From assembly GCA_903920415.1 (NCBI GenBank), contig CAIXMD010000292.1:1-11714 (forward strand): 11,714 nt of DNA. The letters run 5' to 3'. The position numbers and the translations under genes are program-made. Source of the stretch: an uncultured Desulfomonile sp. (lineage in GTDB: Bacteria; Desulfobacterota; Desulfomonilia; Desulfomonilales; Desulfomonilaceae). Below are positions 1 to 8,522 of this stretch, one piece after another. The notes below the pieces were generated by a model, which worked only from the letters and a program-made list of their open reading frames with translations, did no database searches and was not told where the DNA came from. Position 1 is the stretch's first letter; each line of letters begins with the position of its first letter.

Positions 1-773
1 ACTACCAGGTTCGCCCAGTGGTAAGCCGGTCCCATCTCGTGGATGAACTCCCGGACATCAGCCTGGATCCCTGCCTCATCGTACGCACGTTTTATGTCTT
101 CAACCGCCCTCTGTCCCGTCTGGTGCAGGATCCTGATACGGCCTGCCAGGGGTTGAAGCACGTCGAGGTTTTCGGCTAACGCAAGATTAATGCTCCTCGC
201 CCCACGGGAACCTCCAAAGACCAGGATTTTGAATCTGTCTAAATCAAGCTCTCCGGGCAGGCTTTGGAACAAATCCTCTCTCACCGGATTGCCGGCCACC
301 ATGGTCTTGTTCTGAGGGGGTGCAGGCTCAGTTACCTCCCAGGAAGTGAAAATACGATCCACAAACCCAGACAGCAAACGGTTTGTGGTGCCCATCACGG
401 AATTCTGCTCCTGAATCGCCGTCGGTATCCTCATTATGACAGCCGCGGCCAAGGTTGGTCCGGAAGCGTATCCTCCCACACCCAAGACGAAGCCGGGCCG
501 GAATTTTCGAATAATAGAGAAGGATTGCACCACCCCCATGGGAATTTCGAGGCCTGCTGATAGGGTATTGATGAGCCCTGTTTTTCTTATTCCCCTTGCA
601 CGAATGAATCTGAGGGGAAAGCCCGATTCCGGTATGACGCGGGACTCTATGCCGTGGCGGGTTCCTACAAACATTATGTTTGCCTCTGGGTCCATGGCTC
701 TCATTGCTCGGGCAATGGCCAGTGCAGGGAACAGATGGCCGCCCGTTCCTCCGCCTGCAATAATGAGTCTCAT
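1..773 (-). CDS. murG: MurG, UDP-GlcNAc:undecaprenyl-pyrophosphoryl-MurNAc-pentapeptide GlcNAc transferase (N-terminal part, cut by window edge)
   Basis: MurG adds GlcNAc to lipid I to make lipid II on the inner face of the cytoplasmic membrane. About 257 codons from the ATG at 773-771 are open to the left edge, so roughly the last 100 residues of a normal MurG are missing from the window. Visible motifs are the N-terminal glycine-rich loop GGGTGGH (residues 7-13), with the His conserved in the family, then GVGGYASGP, QEQNS, AGNPVRE and the GGSRGAR loop of the second Rossmann-like domain. The start is supported by GGAG at 781-784, seven bases upstream. The ATG overlaps the ftsW stop as ATGA, which implies coupled translation in the dcw operon. 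No frameshift is visible. The donor-sugar-binding C-terminal region cannot be assessed. Confidence 0.97.
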   Translation of the reverse strand, partial: MRLIIAGGGTGGHLFPALAIARAMRAMDPEANIMFVGTRHGIESRVIPESGFPLRFIRARGIRKTGLINTLSAGLEIPMGVVQSFSIIRKFRPGFVLGVGGYASGPTLAAAVIMRIPTAIQEQNSVMGTTNRLLSGFVDRIFTSWEVTEPAPPQNKTMVAGNPVREDLFQSLPGELDLDRFKILVFGGSRGARSINLALAENLDVLQPLAGRIRILHQTGQRAVEDIKRAYDEAGIQADVREFIHEMGPAYHWANLV

Positions 774-1927
774 TGTTTTTCTCCGAGTGAACCGCCCTGG
801 GCCCTGGTTATGGCCATCAGGATCCCAAGGCCGGACAGGTTCATGATCAAAGAAGTTCCGCCCAGTGACACAAGAGGCAAAGGAAGCCCCTTGGTCGGCA
901 ACATTCCCATGGCCACGGCCATGTTGACCATTGCCTGGAGACCGATCAGAGACGTGATGCCGAATGCCAGGTACCGGTGAAACTCGTCCCCGCTCCTGAT
1001 GGCCGTCACTAGTCCCCGACAGATCAACAGATAAAAAAGGATGATCAACAAGGCGACCCCGAACAGACCCAACTCCTCCCCTACCACGGAAAAGATGAAG
1101 TCCGTATGCGGCTGGGGAAGGTAGAATAGCTTCTGAATGCCTTGTCCGATTCCCACTCCCCATAACCCCCCGCAGCCGAAGGCCACCAGACTTTGTATGA
1201 TCTGAAATCCAGAATTCAGAGGATCACTCCAGGGGTCAAGGAAACTTTTGAGCCTGGACATGCGGTACTGGGCGCTAATGGCTATGTGGAAGAGAAAAGG
1301 CAAGCACAGGATAGCAATACCCAGCAGGTGCTGAAGCCGGACACCGGCAACGAAAAGCATCATGAACCCTACAATGGTTACGATAACGGCCGAACCGAAA
1401 TCAGGTTGAATGAGCACCAGGAAAACCACCACACCCATGACCAAAAGATGAGGTAATAACCCCACGGCAAAGTCCCGTATACCTTCGCCCTTCTTTGCAA
1501 GCGAGCGAGCGAAAAAAATTATTACGGCATACTTAATCAGCTCCGAAGGCTGCAGATAGAACCCGTAAGGCAAGCGCAACCACCGATGCGAGCCTCCCAG
1601 TTCAGCTCCTATCCCGGGAATGAAAACCAGGATCAACAGAATTATTCCAGAGCCCAGAACAGGTACGGCAGCTATTTTCCAAAAAGAGGGGTTCACCCGA
1701 GAAAAAAGGTACATGAGCACCAATCCGATGATCATGGAAAACCCCTGCTTCTTCGTATAATAAAAGCCATCGCCGAACTTGCCGGATGCAATGATGTACC
1801 CCGCGGAGGTCACCATCACGATCCCAATGGCAAGGATCAGGACGATTACCGTCAAGAGAAACGGATCGGGTCCGTAACCTCTTTTCGGCTCAGCGGCTTC
1901 AGTTTGAGCTTGGGCATTTTGGCCCAT
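770..1927 (-). CDS. ftsW: FtsW, SEDS-family septal peptidoglycan glycosyltransferase
   Basis: FtsW polymerises lipid II at the septum together with its cognate class B penicillin-binding protein, here FtsI from the same operon. The 385-residue product is a normal length for the family and has a series of hydrophobic segments from about residue 24 to 375. SEDS signatures include QPSELIK (126-132), QPDFGSA (174-180), FLDPWSDP (229-236), the HTDFIFSVVGEELG loop (274-287) and GGTS (356-359). D276 in the HTDFIF loop corresponds to the conserved extracellular Asp needed for SEDS polymerase activity. The dcw position, next to murG and in an operon with ftsI, favours FtsW over RodA. The start is supported by AGGAG at 1934-1938, six bases upstream, and overlaps the stop of the preceding small ORF as TAATG. 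The stop overlaps the murG start. Confidence 0.96.
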   Translation of the reverse strand: MGQNAQAQTEAAEPKRGYGPDPFLLTVIVLILAIGIVMVTSAGYIIASGKFGDGFYYTKKQGFSMIIGLVLMYLFSRVNPSFWKIAAVPVLGSGIILLILVFIPGIGAELGGSHRWLRLPYGFYLQPSELIKYAVIIFFARSLAKKGEGIRDFAVGLLPHLLVMGVVVFLVLIQPDFGSAVIVTIVGFMMLFVAGVRLQHLLGIAILCLPFLFHIAISAQYRMSRLKSFLDPWSDPLNSGFQIIQSLVAFGCGGLWGVGIGQGIQKLFYLPQPHTDFIFSVVGEELGLFGVALLIILFYLLICRGLVTAIRSGDEFHRYLAFGITSLIGLQAMVNMAVAMGMLPTKGLPLPLVSLGGTSLIMNLSGLGILMAITRAQGGSLGEKQ

Positions 1928-2130
1928 TACTCACTCCTGAAAACAAGTCTGCACTCATCGGTTTTATCCCTGGCCGGCACATACCTTTCGGGACGTTCCC
2001 GGTACGCACGTCTGCCTGTGAAAGCGTAAGCGCAACAATAAAGCTGGGCTCCAGGAAAGCGGCCGGGTAAATCTCTTGATTGAGAGTCGTCATTGTCAAT
2101 ATTCGCACAATTCTCTTTAAAGCTGTCCAT
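1927..2130 (-). CDS. Unassigned 67-residue ORF occupying the usual murD position
   Basis: I do not recognise this product. It begins 18 bases after the mraY stop, at an ATG preceded by GGGAG (2138-2142) with seven-base spacing. Its TAA overlaps the ftsW ATG as TAATG, so it is placed exactly as a coupled operon gene would be. The predicted peptide is polar, rich in Arg, Asp and Glu, has four Cys (residues 8, 32, 33, 60) and no membrane segment or signal peptide. It has no resemblance to MurD: no P-loop GTNGKT and no SPACASFD-like C-terminus. Evidence for coding is positional only. An alternative 69-codon frame (2108 to 1899, GTG start) overlaps it, lacks a clear ribosome-binding site and runs into ftsW. 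The stretch may instead be a non-coding scar of a lost gene. Confidence 0.35.
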   Translation of the reverse strand: MDSFKENCANIDNDDSQSRDLPGRFPGAQLYCCAYAFTGRRAYRERPERYVPARDKTDECRLVFRSE

Positions 2131-2148
2131 GTGTTGTCTCCCGGGACG

Positions 2149-3225
2149 CTAGCGCAGCTTCAAGGTGCTGACCGCCATGAGTGCAAAAACAATAGAGATA
2201 ATCCAGAACCTCACAATCACTTTGGGTTCCGGCCACCCTTTCAGTTCGAAATGGTGATGTATCGGGGCCATGTTGAAAATCCGTTTGCCGGTAGTCTTGA
2301 AAGAAGCTACCTGCAGGATGACCGATACTGCTTCGATGACAAATACTCCACCGGCAATCACCAAGAGGATCTCGTGCTTGGTAACCACCGCGACAGATCC
2401 TAAGAGCCCGCCAAGAGCTAGGGAGCCCACGTCCCCCATGAAGACCTCGGCAGGATAGGCGTTGTACCAGAGAAATCCCATTCCAGCCCCCAGCATGGCT
2501 CCGCAGACCACACAGAGTTCGCCGGCGCCGGGGACGTACGTCACCTGAAGATACTGGGCGAGTTTGAGATGTCCCGCAATGTAGGCAAAAAGCAAATAGG
2601 TCGCACCACAGATCATGACAGGCCCGATTGCCAGCCCGTCAAGCCCGTCGGTCAGATTGACCGCATTGGAAGAACCGGCTATTACCAGGGCCGCGAACGG
2701 TATGTACCATATCCCCAGGTCCGGATTGAAATTTTTAAAAAACGGCACGGCCATGGTGGTCTTAAACCCCGGGTCCATCCAAAGCACAAACCCTATCAGC
2801 ACTCCTATGAAGAGCTGGCTGGACAGCTTCTTTTTGCCGCTGAGCCCCTTGTGGTTCTTCCGTATGATCTTGAGGTAATCGTCCAGGAATCCTATGGCCC
2901 CATAGCTCAACGTGACCCCGAGCACAATCCAGAAATAAAGGTTGTCCAGACGAGTCCAGAGCAAGCAGGAAAAGGTCATGGCGAAAAGGATCAGAAGCCC
3001 TCCCATGGTCGGGGTCCCACTTTTCTCGAAATGGCTCTTAGGACCGTCTGTCCTTATCATCTGGCCGATCTGGAATGTCCGGAGATACTCCACCAGCGGG
3101 CCTCCAAGCAGGAAACTGATGATCAGGGCAGTCAGAGTAGCCATGATCGCCCTGAAAGTAATGTACTTGAATACATTGAACAGGATCGAATGGGCGCCCA
3201 AAGGATAAAGCAGATGGTAGAGCAT
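2149..3225 (-). CDS. mraY: MraY, phospho-MurNAc-pentapeptide transferase
   Basis: MraY transfers phospho-MurNAc-pentapeptide from UDP to undecaprenyl phosphate to form lipid I, an integral inner-membrane step. The 358-residue product has the family's length and about ten hydrophobic segments. Diagnostic motifs are KSGTPTMGG (68-76), the catalytic Asp pair at D115-D116, NLTDGLDG (190-197), MGDVGS (263-268, with D265) and the cytoplasmic APIHHHFE stretch containing H323-H325. The start is an ATG three bases after the murF TAG, with AGGAG at 3235-3239 inside the murF end, nine bases upstream. Downstream, where murD normally follows, there is only a small unassigned ORF before ftsW. No key residue is missing. 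Confidence 0.98.
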   Translation of the reverse strand: MLYHLLYPLGAHSILFNVFKYITFRAIMATLTALIISFLLGGPLVEYLRTFQIGQMIRTDGPKSHFEKSGTPTMGGLLILFAMTFSCLLWTRLDNLYFWIVLGVTLSYGAIGFLDDYLKIIRKNHKGLSGKKKLSSQLFIGVLIGFVLWMDPGFKTTMAVPFFKNFNPDLGIWYIPFAALVIAGSSNAVNLTDGLDGLAIGPVMICGATYLLFAYIAGHLKLAQYLQVTYVPGAGELCVVCGAMLGAGMGFLWYNAYPAEVFMGDVGSLALGGLLGSVAVVTKHEILLVIAGGVFVIEAVSVILQVASFKTTGKRIFNMAPIHHHFELKGWPEPKVIVRFWIISIVFALMAVSTLKLR

Positions 3226-3228
3226 GGG

Positions 3229-4629
3229 CTAATTCTCCTGCAATATACGGTCGGCAATGAACTCCATCTTCATCGCTCGGGAACCTTTGACCAAAATAAT
3301 TTCGAAGTTTTTGAGATCCGGACTGATAACTTCCCATGCAGCATCTTTGTCCGGGACGATGCTCAGGACTCGTCTATCTCCTCCAGCTGAAATGAACCCT
3401 TTGGAGAAAAACCGCCCGAATGCTCCCACAAATATGACCCTCTGGATACCAAGCTCCGCAGAGCGTCTTCCCACTTCCTCGTGGAGCCTTTCCGTATGTT
3501 CCCCGAGTTCCATCATGTCAGCCAGGATTGCCAATTTGTTTGATCCTGGACTGCCTGAGGCTAAAACCTCCAAGGCAGCATTCACAGATTGAGGATTCGC
3601 GTTGTAACAGTCACGCATCAGGCTGCGCTTCCCAGGAAGGCTGACCATTTCCATTCTCAGTGCCGGCGGCATACAGTCGTTCAGACCTTCAGCTACATCC
3701 CTCAAGCTCATTCCCGCTGACAACGAGGCCGCAGCGGCAGCCAGGGCATTAGAGACATTATGGAGGCCCTGAATACGCAATACGATTTCCTGCCTTCCTG
3801 CCGGGCATATCATCTCGAATACGGTCGGTTGGCCATGTCTTATTTCGGAAGCTCGAAAATCTCCGTTCTCCACACCAAATGTCACTACCCGAGCTTTGCA
3901 ATCCCTGACGAATGGGGCCAGGTACCTCTCATTGTGAGGCAATACGGCTGTTCCTTCCGAAGACAGAGCCCTCACAAGCATAAATTTCTCCCTGGCGATG
4001 TTCTCCATGGATTTCAGACCCTCCAGATGTACCGGGCCTATTGTCGTAATCACTGCCGTGTTGGGAGACGCTGCCAGGGCAAGAGACTCCATTTCTCCGA
4101 TTCTGTTTATTCCGGCTTCCACAACCGCTGCGGTGTGCCGGCGACCCATGTTCAGCACGGTCATGGGCAACCCAATAAGATTGTTGAGATTTCCTTCTGA
4201 AACCAGGGGACGATGCGACCGTCTCAAGACGGCCGCAATCATCTCCTTGACGGTGGTTTTGCCGGAAGAGCCGGTGACCGCGATCAGGGGGGTGTGATAT
4301 TTCTGACGGTGGGCTGATGCAAGATCGGATAAAGCTCGGAGGGTGTCCTGAACCTGGATCAGGACAAGGTTGGTGAGATTTTCGGGGATTTCCCTGTCGG
4401 CATCGCGGTCCACCAGGCTTCCTCTGGCTCCGGCTTCCAGGGCCGGAAAGAGAAAATCATGTCCGTCAAAGTTCGTACCTCGCAGTGGTACGAACAGGTC
4501 GTTTTTCCTTATGTCTCTCGAATCGGTCGATATAGCATCGAAGGTCGTACCATGCTCGCCTCGAAGCAGTGTGCCTGTGCAAGCCCGTACTATGTCGGTT
4601 GTCGTATAGGGTCCGCCTTCGGCTCTCAT
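3229..4629 (-). CDS. murF: MurF, UDP-MurNAc-tripeptide:D-alanyl-D-alanine ligase
   Basis: MurF is the cytoplasmic ATP-dependent ligase that adds D-Ala-D-Ala to UDP-MurNAc-tripeptide, completing the pentapeptide used by MraY. The 466-residue product has the Mur ligase layout: an N-terminal substrate domain with STDSRDIRKNDLFVPLRG (34-51), a central ATPase domain with P-loop TGSSGKTT (119-126), GNLNNLIGLP (146-155) and EAGINRIGEM (171-180), and a C-terminal domain with DCYNANPQS (340-348), LADMMELGEH (369-378) and KGSRAMKME (448-456). DCYNANP and the LADMMELG variant identify MurF within the family. The ATG overlaps the murE TGA as ATGA, and only a weak purine stretch precedes it, so translation probably depends on coupling. 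Confidence 0.97.
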   Translation of the reverse strand: MRAEGGPYTTTDIVRACTGTLLRGEHGTTFDAISTDSRDIRKNDLFVPLRGTNFDGHDFLFPALEAGARGSLVDRDADREIPENLTNLVLIQVQDTLRALSDLASAHRQKYHTPLIAVTGSSGKTTVKEMIAAVLRRSHRPLVSEGNLNNLIGLPMTVLNMGRRHTAAVVEAGINRIGEMESLALAASPNTAVITTIGPVHLEGLKSMENIAREKFMLVRALSSEGTAVLPHNERYLAPFVRDCKARVVTFGVENGDFRASEIRHGQPTVFEMICPAGRQEIVLRIQGLHNVSNALAAAAASLSAGMSLRDVAEGLNDCMPPALRMEMVSLPGKRSLMRDCYNANPQSVNAALEVLASGSPGSNKLAILADMMELGEHTERLHEEVGRRSAELGIQRVIFVGAFGRFFSKGFISAGGDRRVLSIVPDKDAAWEVISPDLKNFEIILVKGSRAMKMEFIADRILQEN

Positions 4630-6185
4630 GTTTGTTGCCTTTGCGGTTGCGAAGCGTCTTCCAGTTTTGTCAACTCTTCACGGAGAACTTCCCGGTCGTC
4701 AAACGGATATCGAATGATGCCAATTTCCTGGTAGGTTTCATGTCCCTTGCCGGCCACCAGCAGGATGTCTATGTCTTGCAGACGTTTCACGGCAAACGCG
4801 ATGGCTTCCCGGCGATCAGGAATCACCACGTAGTGCCCGGACTTCAGGGGCGATCCGTTAAACTCTTCCGAGCACCGAACAAACCCTTGAGCAATGACCC
4901 CGTTCTCCACCTGGTGAATTATGTCCATCGGCTCCTCGGTTCGAGGGTTGTCCGACGTGACCACTACAAAGTCACTCCCTTGCGCGGCTTCCTTGCCCAT
5001 GATCGGTCGCTTGGTCCTGTCTCTATCCCCACCGCACCCCATCACCGTTACTATTCGGCCCACCCGAAACTTGGCGAGGGCCTCCAGCACGTTCTTAAGG
5101 GCGTCAGGAGTGTGAGCATAATCAACGAAAATGTTCCCTCTTTCCGACGGCACACGCTCAAGCCTGCCGGGCACCACATCCACAGCCTCTATTCCTCTAC
5201 TCACGGCTTCCTTGGGGATGTGAAGCCTTTCCGAGACCGCAACAGCAGCCAGGATGTTCAGAAGGTTGAATGCCCCGGTAAGACGGGACTGAACGTGAAC
5301 AGACCCCGATCCATCGACAACCGTTCCCGAAATACCCTCCGCAGTCAAAGAAACCTTGTGTGGATGTACTGTGCAGCCGGATTCCGTGCCGTACCCGGTT
5401 ACGGGTATGCCTGGTATCTCTCGGGCAAGCCTCACACCATACGGGTCATCCAGGTTGACTACAGCATGTGCATTCTTGGTCCTGCATGACAACGGGAGAA
5501 GCCTGCTGAAAAGAATTTTTTTCGCCTGGTAATATTCTTCAAGATTTCCGTGATAGTCCAGATGGTCCTGGGTAAGATTTGTAAAAACCCCCAGGTCGAA
5601 GTCGCATCCTTCGAGCCGTCCACTATGGAGGCCATGTGACGAGACCTCCAGGAGCGCATGGGTAACCCCATCGGCAGCCATGTCTGCGAGCATCCGCTGC
5701 AGGTCAGAAGCCTCGGGAGTCGTATGGCCGGCTGCATATTCTCTGCCGCCCCAGCGGTACGAAATAGTCCCTATCACTCCCGGACGTAAACCTGCTGCTA
5801 AAAGCACTGATTCCAGGAGGAAAGTCAGGGTTGTCTTACCGTTTGTCCCCGTGATGCCTACCACAACCATCCGAGAAGCAGGTCTGCCGTAAATCAGGGA
5901 AGCAACCCTACCAAGGACCCTCCGGGTATCATCCACCTGTATCCGCGGGACACCGGCAATTCCAGGCCCAACCGGATGCTCGGCCAGGACCGCTGCCGCG
6001 CCGGAAGCGATTGCCTGCTCAATATAGTCATGGCCATCGCTGGTCTCACCGGGAATCGCAACGAAGAGCCATCCAGGTCGCACCTTCCGGCTGTCGTGAG
6101 TCAGTCCGCTCACCGAGATGAAGGGATCCCCTTCGAGCACCGCTCCTTCAAGGATCGCCAAAACATTTTTGAGTTCACACTTCAC
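4626..6185 (-). CDS. murE: MurE, UDP-MurNAc-L-Ala-D-Glu:meso-diaminopimelate ligase
   Basis: MurE adds the third stem-peptide residue to UDP-MurNAc-dipeptide in the cytoplasm, using ATP. The 519-residue product has LTHDSRKVRPGWLFVA (28-43), the P-loop GITGTNGKTT (110-119), HTTPEA (154-159), EVSSHGL (180-186), QDHLDYHG (206-213) and K222 in YQAKK, the position usually carbamylated in Mur ligases. DNPRTEEP at 412-419 is the motif of meso-diaminopimelate-adding enzymes; lysine-adding enzymes carry a different sequence there. This indicates DAP-type peptidoglycan. The start is a GTG at 6185-6183 overlapping the ftsI TGA. No good ribosome-binding site precedes it, so coupling to ftsI translation is likely. 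The stop overlaps the murF ATG. Full length, no defects seen. Confidence 0.97.
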   Translation of the reverse strand: MKCELKNVLAILEGAVLEGDPFISVSGLTHDSRKVRPGWLFVAIPGETSDGHDYIEQAIASGAAAVLAEHPVGPGIAGVPRIQVDDTRRVLGRVASLIYGRPASRMVVVGITGTNGKTTLTFLLESVLLAAGLRPGVIGTISYRWGGREYAAGHTTPEASDLQRMLADMAADGVTHALLEVSSHGLHSGRLEGCDFDLGVFTNLTQDHLDYHGNLEEYYQAKKILFSRLLPLSCRTKNAHAVVNLDDPYGVRLAREIPGIPVTGYGTESGCTVHPHKVSLTAEGISGTVVDGSGSVHVQSRLTGAFNLLNILAAVAVSERLHIPKEAVSRGIEAVDVVPGRLERVPSERGNIFVDYAHTPDALKNVLEALAKFRVGRIVTVMGCGGDRDRTKRPIMGKEAAQGSDFVVVTSDNPRTEEPMDIIHQVENGVIAQGFVRCSEEFNGSPLKSGHYVVIPDRREAIAFAVKRLQDIDILLVAGKGHETYQEIGIIRYPFDDREVLREELTKLEDASQPQRQQT

Positions 6186-8152
6186 GATGCTTGTCCGTCA
6201 AAGGAGACCGTAAGAGGGGCCCCCTCTTTCAAGATGCTGCCGGGTTTAGGCTCCTGGCCCACAGCTAAGCCGGATCCCTGAAACGAGGCATCACACTTGA
6301 TCTTCCCACACACATCGAGCACCTGGCGCATATCGAGGCCCTTCAGGTCAGGCAAAATCCACTCTCGAGGCCCCGGCCCTTTGCGTACTGGAATGCCTTG
6401 AAGCTGAATCGTATCGGTCTTGCCGTAGTCCGTGGCGGTCGTAGAAGCAACCAGCCCGGATTCAGTAGGTTTCCCCCCGCACAGACCAACGACGGCCCGA
6501 CCGATAGTGCTGAACACGGGAGCTGCTATTTTGCCGCCGGTCCTCTTTTTGACCGCGGGTTCATCCAGAAGGACCAGAATCACCACCCGGGGTTTCGTGT
6601 CCATGAGCGCGCCCACGAACGATGCGACATACCGGTCTTCCGAATAGCCACCCGACGGATCAGCCTTTTGTGCGGTGCCGGTCTTCCCTACCACATCCAC
6701 ACCAGGTATGGCCGCGGCCTTTCCCGTGCCGTCCTGCACAACCTGCCTGAGTACTGACACTAGGCGCTGCGAAGTAGACTGCTTGATAACCCTGCGGACG
6801 AGAACCGGCGAATTTTCTCTGACCGTCTCTCCCAGCACGTTGGTGATTCTTTTCATGAGGTGAGGCTTATAGAGAAAACCGCCGTTGATTGCCGCTGCAA
6901 AAGCTGCACAGAGTTGGATCGGCGTCACGCTTATTCCCTGCCCGAAACCAATGTTGGCCTTGGTAAGGACCGACCAGCGGCTCGGAAGGGGCAAGAGGCC
7001 GGGCCGCTCTCCAGGCAGATCAATGCTGGTGATCGAACCGAAACCGAAGCCGGTGAGTGCCCTGTAAAATTCACTTTTGGAAAGTTTTTCCGAAATCTTC
7101 ACTGCGCCTATGTTGCTCGAGTGAATCATCACCTCATCAAAAGAAAGCCTGCCGTGAGGCACTATGTCGTGGATCTCGGCCCCGTTATACCGGTAGAGCC
7201 CATTGAGACAGTCAAATTTTTCACCCGGTGATACTCTGTCCAGATCCAGGACCGTGGCCGCGAGAAATACCTTGAAGGTGGATCCCGGCTCAAACGTATC
7301 TGCCACACAGCGATTCCTTCGGACACCGGCAGAGGCCTTGGAGAAAACGTTCAGGTTGTAGGTGGGTCGAATGGCCAAGGCAAGGATTTCCCCGGTATCG
7401 GCATTCAACACTATGGCAGCGCCGCTTTTTGCCTTGACTTTCAGCACTGCGTCCTGCAGCTCCCGCTCGACCACATACTGTATGTTGCGGTCCAGAGTCA
7501 GATGAAGGTCTCGCCTCTTGGGGTCCTGCCCGAAGGCTGCCAACATAACCGGCCGCCCAAGAGCATCCCTCTGCGCAGTCACAGGAATCGGGTCCACCTT
7601 CAGATCCACATCGTAGCCAAGCTCCAATCCCTCAAGGCCGCTCGAATCGATCCCTGCAAATCCCAAGGCATGAGCGGCAAGATCCTTGAATGGGTAAAAA
7701 CGCTGGTACTCCGTGGCAGTGAATACTCCTTCAAGATCGGCCCGTTTCACTTTTTCAGCGATGAGGGGCGATACCCTGCGCTGAATCCAAACAAAAGCTT
7801 TGTCTTCCAGCATCTTGCCCATAAGAGTTTTCTGGTCCATTTCCAAGATTTCCGCGAGCCTCTTGGCAGTCCGGCTTTTCTCACTGATCCTTCGAGGCCT
7901 GGCGTAAACGGAATGTACCTCCAAACTGGCTGCCATCTGCTCACCGGACCGGTCCAGGATCATTCCTCGCCTCGCCTCCAGGTGCAACACCATGGTTCTC
8001 TGCTTGTCGGCCCTCTTCTTGAGCATTTCAGCATCCGCTACATGGAGCCGGTAAGCCCGAACCAGAAGTAAGACGGTTCCCACAGCGAAAAAAAAAGCGA
8101 CAAAGGCAATGCGAAATGAGACCCAATTTATCGGTTTGGCATTACGGTACAT
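6182..8152 (-). CDS. ftsI: FtsI (PBP3-type) class B penicillin-binding protein with C-terminal PASTA domain
   Basis: FtsI is the septal peptidoglycan transpeptidase and works with FtsW. The 656-residue product has a short cytoplasmic N-terminus, one membrane anchor (about 12-31), a class B dimerisation/pedestal region beginning with RRGMILDRSG (61-70), and a transpeptidase domain. The active-site triad is complete: STFK (S291 nucleophile, K294), SSN (345-347) and KTGTA (490-494). After the transpeptidase domain and a linker, residues about 598-652 (ending in PGSILKEGAPLTVS) look like a single PASTA domain, as in SpoVD/PBP2x-type proteins; E. coli FtsI lacks one. The ATG lies 11 bases inside the end of ftsL, and the stop overlaps the murE GTG. 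Position directly after ftsL supports FtsI over a sporulation paralogue. Confidence 0.95.
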   Translation of the reverse strand: MYRNAKPINWVSFRIAFVAFFFAVGTVLLLVRAYRLHVADAEMLKKRADKQRTMVLHLEARRGMILDRSGEQMAASLEVHSVYARPRRISEKSRTAKRLAEILEMDQKTLMGKMLEDKAFVWIQRRVSPLIAEKVKRADLEGVFTATEYQRFYPFKDLAAHALGFAGIDSSGLEGLELGYDVDLKVDPIPVTAQRDALGRPVMLAAFGQDPKRRDLHLTLDRNIQYVVERELQDAVLKVKAKSGAAIVLNADTGEILALAIRPTYNLNVFSKASAGVRRNRCVADTFEPGSTFKVFLAATVLDLDRVSPGEKFDCLNGLYRYNGAEIHDIVPHGRLSFDEVMIHSSNIGAVKISEKLSKSEFYRALTGFGFGSITSIDLPGERPGLLPLPSRWSVLTKANIGFGQGISVTPIQLCAAFAAAINGGFLYKPHLMKRITNVLGETVRENSPVLVRRVIKQSTSQRLVSVLRQVVQDGTGKAAAIPGVDVVGKTGTAQKADPSGGYSEDRYVASFVGALMDTKPRVVILVLLDEPAVKKRTGGKIAAPVFSTIGRAVVGLCGGKPTESGLVASTTATDYGKTDTIQLQGIPVRKGPGPREWILPDLKGLDMRQVLDVCGKIKCDASFQGSGLAVGQEPKPGSILKEGAPLTVSFDGQAS

Positions 8153-8489
8153 GGACTATCTTTCCCATCGCCGGGAATGTGAGCCCCTGCTTCCTGGCCT
8201 TTTTTTCAAGCTCACCGGGAGATTGCTGTGAGGCAATCTCCAACATAAGTTCGTGTTTACGGTTTTTCAGGTCCCTGTTCTTTGCCTCCAGGCTCGATAT
8301 CTCGTAGCCGACCTGGACCTGCTGCATCCGGGTCCATACGTAAAAAAGACCCAGAAAAAGTAATGCCGCAGCCAGGCACGCCCCGATAAAAACGACTGCA
8401 CGACGAACTTCAGCCTTTGTAAGTTCCCAGTGGAAAACCCACGCAAAAAATTCATCGGCCTGGTTCGATAGTTTTGCATCAACAGCCAC
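8142..8489 (-). CDS. ftsL: FtsL, divisome bitopic membrane protein
   Basis: FtsL forms a complex with the FtsB/DivIC-type protein (and FtsQ) and helps activate FtsW-FtsI at the septum. The 115-residue product has the expected architecture: a polar cytoplasmic N-terminus (1-30), one transmembrane helix (about 31-51), then a periplasmic helix with coiled-coil character (about 54-90). It ends in a segment resembling the family's IEKxAREKLGM...P..IV pattern (ELEKKARKQGLTFPAMGKIV, 93-112). FtsL proteins diverge strongly, so the assignment rests on this layout plus the position between rsmH and ftsI. The start is a GTG. AGGAG lies about 11 bases upstream, further than ideal, and no other in-frame start gives a better fit. 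The end overlaps the ftsI start by 11 bases. Confidence 0.88.
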   Translation of the reverse strand: MAVDAKLSNQADEFFAWVFHWELTKAEVRRAVVFIGACLAAALLFLGLFYVWTRMQQVQVGYEISSLEAKNRDLKNRKHELMLEIASQQSPGELEKKARKQGLTFPAMGKIVHVP

Positions 8490-8522
8490 GAATCTCGCTG
8501 CTCCTGAGAAACTGTGTCAAAA

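Noticed and set aside
2072..2099. Internal promoter ahead of ftsW, based on a perfect TTGACA on the minus strand at 2099-2094
   Set aside because: The hexamer at the right 17-base spacing is AGAGAT, a poor -10 element, and no better alternative was seen nearby.
1899..2148. Degenerate murD between mraY and ftsW
   Set aside because: All three minus-strand frames were read. None shows a Mur-ligase P-loop, dinucleotide loop or the SPACASFD-like end, and the stretch is too short to hold more than a scrap of the gene.
2569..3390. Plus-strand open frame of 273 codons
   Set aside because: It is antisense to mraY and the end of murF, and its composition is that of a mirror frame.
4569..5489. Long plus-strand open frame of 306 codons
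   Set aside because: It lies entirely antisense to murE and murF, which are full length with all motifs. It has no recognisable domain.
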